Assembly (NCBI GenBank): GCA_936450465.1
Contig: OW388293.1
Span: 31,501,860-31,565,859, forward strand
Source: Gibbula magus
Taxonomy: Eukaryota; Mollusca; Gastropoda; Trochida; Trochidae
Reading direction: 5' to 3'
DNA length: 64,000 nt
The position numbers and the translations under genes are program-made. How positions within the stretch are numbered: the first letter of the stretch is position 1; each line of letters opens with the position of its first letter. This document shows, in pieces, positions 36,701 through 47,200 of this stretch. The notes below the pieces were generated by a model. It worked only from the letters and a program-made list of their open reading frames with translations, did not search any database and had not been told where the DNA came from.

Positions 36701-37298
36701 TTAACTAACTCTTATTAACCTTTGTTTCAAATGTGTACTTTTGTAAAAGCAACCGAAAGGAAAAGCTTTATTGAAGAGCAACTCGCATCATTTTTAAACC
36801 TTGAAATATGTTCAGTCATATTGTCCACAACGTAACTGCAATATGATAAATGGAAAGTATATCTTATTATAAAATGATATATTCATATTTTAAAACAATG
36901 TACAAAAAGTCATGTATTCATAGTATGTACTTTATTTGCTATACCGTGTATTTAATCATAGAAAAGAAAATGTACAATGGATTTGCAGATTTTTTTCATT
37001 AAGTATTCAGACTTTAAATAGTATCGAAAACTTACTCTTTTTACCAGTTAATTCATCGCTTTGATTCGAAAATGCACAGTAACCATGGCAACGCACGCTG
37101 AAGTGCATCGGAACAACGCTACAGGTTACTCTTTCCATTACTTGTTGATTTTAATCATGGGATGTTTCTCAATGTATTGTCAAAATACAGTTTTGGCATG
37201 TTAATGTAAAGGATAGTTTTTGACGATGATCAACCACAAGGCATAATTGTGTAAATTAAACATTGTTCTTTCAATAATGCTGGATAAGTAGGGCTTCT

Positions 37299-37792
37299 TT
37301 AAAGGCGCTGAAGCACACTTTTCTTACTGAAACATCTCCCGAAAAGGTAAATAACTGTTATCAATGGTTGAATAACACTTCCCAGTCAATAACAAAAGTT
37401 CCAACACGAATGTACATGGTTCGGTTAAACATTGCGATTCCATTTCCCATTTCCCATTTCAAGGTGTCCCCATTAAAGTGGCCGCTCGAAAGTAGTTGAT
37501 CGACTGAAGTAGTGAGAGTGAAGTAGTAGAGTTTTAATTATTGCACCATGATGGAATGGTCAACCATCTTGCTGTCTGAGACCTACGAATCTACCTCTCA
37601 CATTGAAGAGTTCCTCTGTCGCTTTATACATCGCACCATTTTCAGTACAGATAACCGTTCTCTATATATGGATACGGCTTATCGGGTCGTGAAATGAGAT
37701 TTTTTAAACAATTTGTTTGTATAAACTTCAATAAAGAATGGAAAATTTGAGAAAACATTGTTTACCAAGAAAACGTGCTTCAGCGCCTTTAA
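37299..37792. repeat. MITE copy C, TTAA-flanked, ends AAGGCGCTGAAGCAC
   Basis: TTAA plus AGGCGCTGAAGCACACTTTT at the left and the inverted GTGCTTCAGCGCCT plus TTAA at the right. It shares the C/G-rich plus GTAGCAC/GAAGCAC end layout and an internal CATGGTTCGGTTAAAC-like block with copies A and B. It is a related but distinct subfamily, 494 bases long, without transposase. Confidence 0.75.
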
Positions 37793-39898
37793 GATGCAAT
37801 TAGAAGTTGGTTAGATGAAGAAGCAACGAGTTCTATGTAATTACTACTTCTTTATGGCAGGAGTTCGACGTTCCGATGTAGATGCTAACACCGTTATCAA
37901 GCAAATGTAAAACCTAAAAGTTGTAAATCGATAGAATTCGTTTCTTCTTGTTGGAAATTAAAGCTATAAATAAATGTACGCCAGAAGCATGCTTTTAGTA
38001 TCGTATAGCCCGCTATACTGTCTACTGTATATGTGTTTCCTGTCTCCCAATACCAGCTGACTGGACTGCAGAGAATGCACGCTGTGCACGTGCTGGCACC
38101 ACACCATTGAAATTTGCTGCCGTATTGCTACTCATATTGGTACTTAGTTTTTGCAAGCAACAGACGAAATCGTCATTTAAAGTTAGATTTCTAATTTGTA
38201 AACACTTGAAAGATTTTTTTATATTTATTTTGTTGTTAATATGTCGACAACTGAAAGCTTGTCAAGTGCATAATTTGAGAAACTGTAATGCTGTATTGGA
38301 ACTAAATTTTAATTGTCGGGTTATATAAAGTTACATTAATCTCATTTGAACAAGCTCGCAAACTTTGTTCAACCATTGTGTTGTTCACATGACTTTATTT
38401 GTTGCTTTGACATTATTCATTCCTAATGCCAAACACAAAGTAACATTTAATTCACAATAAGCTTACAACATATATTGAAATATATGTTACATGTGCTTCC
38501 TGAACATTCATGTGCAATATTAGAATTACACAATGAGTATAAATAGTATAAGAACAGTTAAAGACTCTCATGATCCGTGATATTCAGTCTGCAATCGGAA
38601 TACGTAAGTTCCTACAGAGTAAAAATGTTGAAGAATTTTGTTAAAGTTTATTGTTTTTAATTTGAAGCGATTACAAGTTTACCACACACTGATCTGCCAT
38701 CAATAGCGTTGAATCTCTTAATTAAGAAGCTTTCATCTTTAACACATTCGGTTTGCTAAATAAATGACATATGATCAAGTTAAATCTAATTCTCTATTCA
38801 TGTGAATTGCTCAGTCACATAAGCATACAACTACTAAATTATATTTTGATGTTTAACTTAGAAAATAGTGAACTGTTATCTTAGAACGTATAAAACGTAT
38901 TTCTGGTCTCTGTCTCTAGTAAACTGATAAAAAATGAACGAATTCTTGAGAAAGAGGATGATGTCATGTCAAGTTCAACGTCCTCAAGCTGAACGCGCGT
39001 GGATCCTGCCCGCCGGATGCCTTTTGTATCCATTGTTGCCGAGTCTCCACATGTGCTTCACACGTGGATTTGGCTTTATACACCTGGGGCCCTTAGTCAG
39101 TCTACGTTTCTCTTGTACTTGTCTCTGAATACACGTTCGCAAAGCATAAAACTGAAAAAGCGGTAACTGTGAGAGTAATTTCGTTTAACTGCAAACCTAA
39201 TATATGAAAGAAGCAAAAGGTGCACTTCAGATATCGGTTTCACTCACATGAGTTAAATCGTTGTTTTATCAAAAAGGGTAGATCTGAACTTGTGGGGTTT
39301 GTAAATTAATTAAAACAATCGAAATATTATTTACACTTGAACATTAACAATGTATACAGACAGTGACCAACAATCCCAGTCCCGTACTGTAATTTATTAA
39401 GCGTGGCTTGTAGATGGGATCCATTCTCTCTGAAATGAATATCATTCTTTCATATACATCGTTTGTGATCTCATTAAATTTATCAAATTTACTTATGAAT
39501 TCTAAGTGAAGACGCGTTGACCTGTGCATCGCATTTAATGAAGTTCAGCAACAATGGGCGCCGCTCGCGCTTCACTGCCTGTTGGATAAAGGAGAATTTG
39601 AAGGGTTGCTTCCAAAGCGTTTTGAGCATGAATAAATAAATGCGCCATATTAATAGACTTCATTTTGTAATACTATTATTTGCAATAAGAAGAAGCAGTT
39701 ATGACTTTCTGAATGGTAAGCAGGAATTCTAAAAAAAATAGTGTGTTAAAACAAGTTGTAATTCATATTCACAAATTAATAATTGACATAACAGGGTATG
39801 CCACACGGCCATTACCTAATATTTTAATATTTATATTCATCAATTTACAAGAATTTGTTTAAATGTGAAACAAATTATGTTTAATACTTTCCTGAAGA

Positions 39899-40810
39899 TG
39901 GAGCTCGTGAAATACTTACATAACCTCTCATTTCATCAACTATGAATTTCAAAACTATATAATTTCATTTAAAGTAGATATTTTAAAGGGGCAGTAGCAC
40001 GTTTTTTCGCTCAAATAAGTCGATTAAATGTATTTGAAAAATAATGTCAACAATAGTAAAAGACCATTCTCTCTTCAAGTCAAGTTAAAAATGATTGTAC
40101 ATGGTTCGATAAAACCATGGGAATCGTTTTTGTTATGCGAAATGATTAAATTGTGTTCACAATAAAATGGCCGCCATGCAATTTTTGTTTTATACGCAAC
40201 ACATTTGTTACCACTACGGATAATTGGTTTGTGTAATAAGATGTTTTACCCTCTAAAGTTAATATAAATGACATAAACTGTCAATATAAATAGGAAATTT
40301 GAAAAATTGAAATTTGAAAAAAAACGTTCTACTGCCCCTTTAAATCACTTTTCAAAAATTTAAATTCAGCAAGTCAGCCATTTCTTTTCCAGACGGTTTG
40401 TGACTATCTCATGTAACCATACATAAACTTGATAATCACTACTATCAGGGATCGGGAAAGGTAGGGGCCATGGGCCATTTTGCACATTGGATGAAACAAT
40501 AGCCCATTAAAATTTGAAATTTTACCGTTGCTACAAAGGGGAATGGCCCATTAAAAATTCCGAAAATGTCTAAAAGCCTTTAAATGGCCCATTGTCGAAG
40601 GTGTCTTTCCCAATCCATGCTACTTTATACCTAAAAGATGTCCTTTCACCAGCTATGAATATCAAAACAATATAATTTCATTTAAAGTAGATATTTAAAT
40701 CGTCCTTAGAGATTATATATATACCTGGTCAAACTTTTCAGTTCAGCAATTCAGCAATTGCTTTTCCAGACGACTTGTGACAATCCCATATGACCAGACA
40801 TTAACTTGTT
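39899..40810. repeat. Segmental duplication; one copy carries MITE B, the other is the empty site
   Basis: The left copy (39899-39982 plus 40344-40440) and the right copy (40614-40810) share ATAATTTCATTTAAAGTAGA and, beyond the insertion point, CAGCAA...CTTTTCCAGACG and TTGTGAC. The left copy is interrupted at TTAA by the MITE at 39983-40343; the right copy reads straight through (GTAGATATTTAAATCG). Confidence 0.8.
39983..40343. repeat. MITE copy B, TTAA-flanked
   Basis: TTAA plus AGGGGCAGTAGCACG at the left and CGTTCTACTGCCCCT plus TTAA at the right, about 361 bases. Its paralogous empty site is at 40681-40700, which confirms the boundaries and the TTAA duplication. Confidence 0.88.
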
Positions 40811-41257
40811 CTTTAAAGCGAAAACAGTTGTTCACCCGTCCCATCTAACAGTACCAAGAGGACTTAGCCCCTCCTTCCCCTAGCACATTCAATTGAGTGA
40901 AATCATTTAACACCCACGTGTGAAGCATTTTTTTGTTCACAGTGCTGTTGTTGTTTATATTAATGTACCTGGACGTCCCCCTTTACTGCAGCCAATCAGT
41001 GACTGGAAGAGACCAAGTGGATCACTCATGGTTCCGATTGATAATGCATCTTCTCACGTGGACCATCGCCCGCCATCACTCATGTTTCTGGTCCAGCTTC
41101 TTATATATTCACGTTTATTTCAAACCACAGTCAGTTCGAAGCATTTGCCTTTCGCGGTTGCAAGCTCAGTATTTTGTACCGTTTGCTAAGTCCTCCCTTT
41201 GTGGAGATCTGCTGGTATCTGACTCAAGGCACTTGTTCGATTAACCCCCATCTTGCT

Positions 41258-44200
41258 ATGGTCCTGGTTCCGCGTGCGACAGGGAGAGTTGTTGTTGCAG
41301 GGCTTATTCTTGCTCTGTGGGCAGGTAAGATAGTTTTGCTATTATTTTGGGTAATTTCCACAAAATGTATTTGCAATTTATTGGGGTTTTTTGTGTTTGA
41401 ACTTACGTGGTTTTAAGCGAAAGTGTAATATTGAAATTTTATTTTCTGGCTTTTAATTTTGATTTGGACATTAAAAAACTTATTTTAGCATTGACAACTT
41501 GGCATGATAACTTTAGATTAATACACGATAGATTTTGGATATATGGCTTTTTGTCTTCACTTTGGTCTTTTGCTAAAAACTTGTCGTTTAAACCCATTGT
41601 AAAATTGTGAAACTTTATTTTCAAGGCAAAAAGTGTGCTTTTTTTGTTTAAATTCAAATTCCTTATTTGTACTTAAAGGGTACTTTCTAAAACTAATTGA
41701 ATCAGATGAAGAATTTTAATTCGTATGCAAGGCCTCCTGGTCAAAAGTTTAAAAAAACAGCAATATATGTTACTGAATATTTGTGAAATCAGTAAATTCA
41801 TTTATGTGCTCAAACCTTTACTAAATATATGGGTTTTACTGTTTCACTTAGTAAATGCACTTATCGTTAAAACGTTAAAACGTTTTAGGAAATACAATTT
41901 AATCAATTTTAATGTAAATTATGAATAATTACTATTCATGTTCAGTTGGTGGGATATCAAAGTTCGAAATATGTGCGCATTGTCATAACCAGGGATGATT
42001 ATTGTGTTTCATAAAATGTATGCATTTTATGGCTTTTGAAAACGTATAACACTGTACAAACTATTATAAACGTTCTACTGTCTTCTAGCTTAACTTTGAA
42101 CCATAGACAAATACAACTGTTCAAAACTTGTTTATTCAGGAAAACATATGGTTAAAAAGTTTCACACCTGTCAGTTCTAATGGTGACTGTTAGATACAAC
42201 AGGAAATTATACCTAACACAACTTTATATTATATGATGTATGTATTTCAAAAATTAAATATGTTCAATTCGATAAGTTAGTATGTTGATTTCATGACGCG
42301 TTGTGATGTAATGTGATGTATCATTGTAAATATGAATTCATTTCAATGGATTAATAAAATGTATACTTATTCCTAACACAAGAAATTCTTCAATTTCTTT
42401 TCTTGAGAATGGTGAGACGTTTAACCGTGTGTCAACAGGTCAAATGAAAGTCACATTATACGACTATATTTTTATTATGTTATTTTTATGTGTTTAAAAA
42501 TGTCTTGTAGATACTCGGGTTAAATTTAAGTAAATCTGTGTCTTTCCTGGATTTTTACTTACTATATAGCAATCAAGATTCTGCATTGAAGACTTTTCTC
42601 AAGTCAGGATAGTTATGGATATATCTCAGTAACAACACTTTTCTACTAAGTAGTTAAATGTTATGAAAATATGTTTGGTGACAACACTGTTTTACTTTGT
42701 AATAAAATTTTATGAAAATATATTGGCTTCAATAATGTTTTATTTTGTAATTAAATGTTTTGAAAATATGTTGGTGACAACAATGTTCTACTTTGTAATT
42801 AAATGTTATGAACATATCTTGGTGACAGCAATTTAAGTAGTTAAATGATACGTAATGAGGAGGTGCAGTGACATGCCACATGTCACCAGTGAGACAGAAG
42901 CCTCTTATCAGTACCATATCTGTTTACTTGTTGGACAGGTATCTCTGCTGTATCTGTCCACGAGTGACATGACTTAGTTACTCTGCTATCTGTACTTAGG
43001 ACGAAGGTAAACATTATCAGGGAAGTGACTTCTGCTGGTCAGCTGATTTCAGAATTTGGGGGGTGGCGCTTAGTGGTTGTCCTCCCCTGAGGTTACATAT
43101 GGGTGTTTGAACAAACTCAATGATATTTTGTCTTTTCTTGTAAACTTTAAATTTGTATTCCCATTTCAGCCTTTTCTTGTAAACTTTATTCCTACCTCTG
43201 CATGATAATCTACATATCAGTAAACACGTGTAGATGACACGTGGGATCCCGAATGGTGGTGGTACCTCAAGGTCAATAGTTAGACCTTTGATATGTAACG
43301 ATGAACAGCTGAAAGTACAAATACATTATAAAATATATAATATAAATTGTTATATGGTATTTTAACAATCTAAAATACTTGATGAACAATTAGCAAGATA
43401 TGGGGACGATTACCGGCTATGATGAACAGTTTCAAACACATGTGGCCGAATATCTTTAGCGAATAAACTAAACTGTTTATGAATTAATGTAATTAATAAA
43501 ACTTTAACAAAGTGAACATTATGAAATGACCTTTAACATAAACTCATTCCGGAGATGAAACTTTGTTGACCAACGTCTTTGGTAAAAACAATTAAACATT
43601 TTAATTTGAATGCAATTTCGCGGGCAATGATCTACAATTTATATGATCCTCATTCTCATAAAGCATTAAGCTATCATTGTTGCCATTAAGTTTGAAAATG
43701 ACTAATGGAAAACGAATTTATAGTGTAATTGTACAGTTATGGAGTGATACCTGCCTTAAATTGTCTTCAATATCCAACGAACTGAGCTTCACTCAAGGCT
43801 ACGTTCTGTTTAAATATACCCACATATAACTTGGTTAGATAACACCAGTGTTCTCTCCCCCAGTGCCCGAGCCTGCCCTCGGTTGCCCGACCGGTGAACC
43901 CCCAGCTGGTTTGACTCCGGGTGTGAACGACGCCAAGCAAGGACACGTGCTCTTCTGGCTGGATGTGGGTAGGGCAAAGTTCGGCTACCGACCCAACCAC
44001 CTCTACAAGTGTAAGTATTTAACCATTTGATAATCGCTTAATCAATGTATACTTCATTCCCCTGGCTTCTGTCAAAAAAGTGTACATAATATTCATACCT
44101 CCAGTTTTCATTTTGTCCGAAGAGTTTAATAATTCTAAAATGTTCATGCAATTGTATTTGCAACATAACACATCTTAGTAGGTAACTTCATATTAGTATT

Positions 44201-47200
44201 ATAATTATCGGTTTGTCAGCTTTCTTAGCTGAATTTCATTGTAAAGACTCCATGCTTTGACATTCTCTTAACGTTTCGGTGTTGCTTTCTTGTCCCAAAG
44301 TCTGGCATACACGTACATGTAAGACCATGTCTGTAACTACACAATCCTGAACATTCTCCGATAACATCGCGCAGTCCCTCATCTTTGTTGGTTTTGTCAA
44401 GGACGTATATCTAATTCCTTGGTTTTGTTTTCATCTCTTGAACGTTCACGTTTGCCTTCCATAGTTGACATCGCCAGTCCAGAACTAGACGTGTCCTTCA
44501 CGGACGCTATCCTGAGCATTGAGGAGGAATATCCATCCTCGGGGTGCGGGGTCGGCGAGTTCTTGTATCAACCCGAGGATTTCTTCAAATACAGGAACTG
44601 TGACAAGGTCCTCTACACCAACCGGAAGCAGTCAATGACGCAGTTACCTCCCTTTACGTGGAAAGCGCCAGGATGTGGCTGTATCTTGGTGAAGTAAGTA
44701 TCATCTGGTGGATATAGAAAGAAGTTAACATATCAAGAATGACTGAAATTCATTTGTATTGTAAGTGCAATGTATATTTGTAATTTATTCAGCTATTGAT
44801 ATACATTATCGGAAGTATTGGTTATACATGGTCATCCAGAATTTGTTAGCATCACATAACTTTAACATTAATGTTACCTTACAGAGCCGTCAGTTCTGTT
44901 TTGCTTAGTGTTAACAGTTCTGTCACTCTATAATCACCAACCTTGATTATAACTTTCGACTATTTCGAACAAAGATGACATACACTCTAATTAAGAGAGG
45001 CACAAAAATATGTGCCCATATTGGTGGGACGGAATTTCATGATATGTCATTCGAATATTGATAACTAGAGAGTGACGAGGCAGAGTGTCTTGAACACTAA
45101 TTGTTCATATTTACTAGTTTCTATGTATACACATTATCTAACACTGTGTCTCGCTGTGTTCCAGAGCCACGGTAATCCAGAACGGAGAAAAGTACTACAT
45201 GGATGAAGGGAACGAGAACACCGGTCTCCTGTCAAAGCGTCTCTGTCCGAGGAAATCAAGAACTAGTGAGTGGCATATGTTCTTAAACCTGATTTATCTA
45301 AAATATTAGCTTACCAAAAATTTAAAAAAATAACACCGAACATGGAGCACCGAAAAATGAGAACAGTGACATTATTACTTTGAAAGACGATTAGAAGTGG
45401 AATGCATAACAACCCACTATTTTCTTTATAACATCTGCTTTACTGTGAACCTTCAGGACATGCTGACACATTCTCTTCCAACAGAGGGTTCTTCCTTCAA
45501 ATTTCCGAAATCTGAATGGAGTAATCTCTGTGGGAAGAGAATGATGCTGACAATTCAATGTCCATTAGTTCTTGTGTTCTGGTGACATTAAAAGACTTTA
45601 ATTTGGAAAACAAGCGATAGAGAGATGGGCCGTAAATTAATTCCATTGTTTTGTAACATTATTAATTGATTTGCATTTCGAAAAGAATAATAAGGGGTTC
45701 ATATTTTGAAAGTAAATCTGACATTGTTAATTCATTGATATAATTTTATTACAGAGTCACTATCCACCAGAAAGCAGCAAGCAGACAGAACCCGTAACAG
45801 CAAACAAGTACGGCGAGATGTACAGACACATGCTCCAGAAACAACTACGCCATTAGCAACAACTAGTCCTAAACCACAACGCCACGTCCAATCGGTAAGG
45901 CCTTCAGTAAGCTAGTTATTTAAGCACTAGTCGTATATGCAAAAATAAACCATGACAATGTATCACCTTGTTTGCGATGGCACTCTGCGATCAATAGCAA
46001 TAATGTGTCAGTCACACATTTTTAACCAGTTTGCAATTTCACTTTCAAAATGAAATGCTTTACATCTGACACATATAAATCCAAATGTCACTGACTAGCC
46101 ATCTTAGAGCACCAGTTACATGTTATAATCAGTGAACGTTCCTCCTTAGACGTTAATGATCATAGTTTTACAATTTGACTCCTTTCCCCAGATGAGCCGG
46201 ACCGATAGGATGGAGCTCCTGTGCGATATTTCAGTCCGCCACAACGGTGCAGAGCTGTTGGCTAGGGAGGTCTTTCTCAGACGTCGAGATATCTTCAAGC
46301 TCAGCCGGACCAGTCTACTCAAACTGGAACTAGCTCTAGATCAACGTCGGGGAGATATACATGATTGTTGCAAATTTACGGTAAGGCTTCTACTTGATGT
46401 ACTCCTTTCTTCTTTGCCATATCACTTGTGTTCTCGTTAACCTCTTTCTTACTTGACTCCTTTCTTCCTTACCGATTTGCATTTGTTCTTTGTCCTTTTC
46501 TCATCATTTTCTTTTATCTTTTTTTCTCCCTCTCCTTCTTACTAGCTGTCCATGTTCTTTCACCTTCCTAGATTCCGTTCCTGTTTTTGTTCTGTTCCAT
46601 GTTTTCTTCTCCGCATGTTCCTAAATGTAATATATAAAAATATTTGCACAAAAAAACCTTTCTCTATTCTATTACGAAAATGCAAATAGGCAACATATGT
46701 ACATAATCATAAATCTTGAAAAAACATTTTTTTTTAAAACCGACTGTTTTATGTTAGACAATCTTACGTCATTCATGAACATGAACGATTCTTATACTTC
46801 CTATCTTTTTCTTACAGTCGGTCCCATCTAAGACCCGCTGTTTTGACGACATGCGACGACGTCGGATAGACAGACTGTGTCGTAATGGTTACAACGACAT
46901 ACCTAGCACAGCTCGACGTGCCGACTTCATGAAGGGGCGAGAGCAGTCTTGCTGCTGGCAATTGGGTAAGTGTACTCTGAGTACCGTGTGTACTAACTTA
47001 TACAATACTATTCAGTGTCCAACATACTGTCTGTGAGTATGAATGTGGGGATACAGTGCATATAATGCATGATTCCTAAAGTCATTCTACAAGGCGTTTG
47101 CAACCTTGCATAGTGGCCTCGTTACGTTTGCGGAAAGTTGCATTGCATTCGCATTATTCCGCAATTAATTATCTAATATCTGAATATATTGGGCCATATC

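Larger units (their letters stand above)
35030..41257. other. Divergent intergenic region between the two paralogs
   Basis: 6.2 kb separates the two start codons. It holds the MITE copies listed separately, a degenerate copy (about 36250-36700, minus orientation) of the nested repeat found at 60190-60959, and a locally duplicated segment (39899-40810). I see no further gene. Both promoters must lie here, but I cannot assign a core element with confidence. Confidence 0.55.

Noticed and set aside
45785..45830. Possible furin cleavage site (KQVRRD) between the Reeler and Cys modules
   Set aside because: It lacks the P4 arginine of the furin consensus; dibasic alone is too weak.
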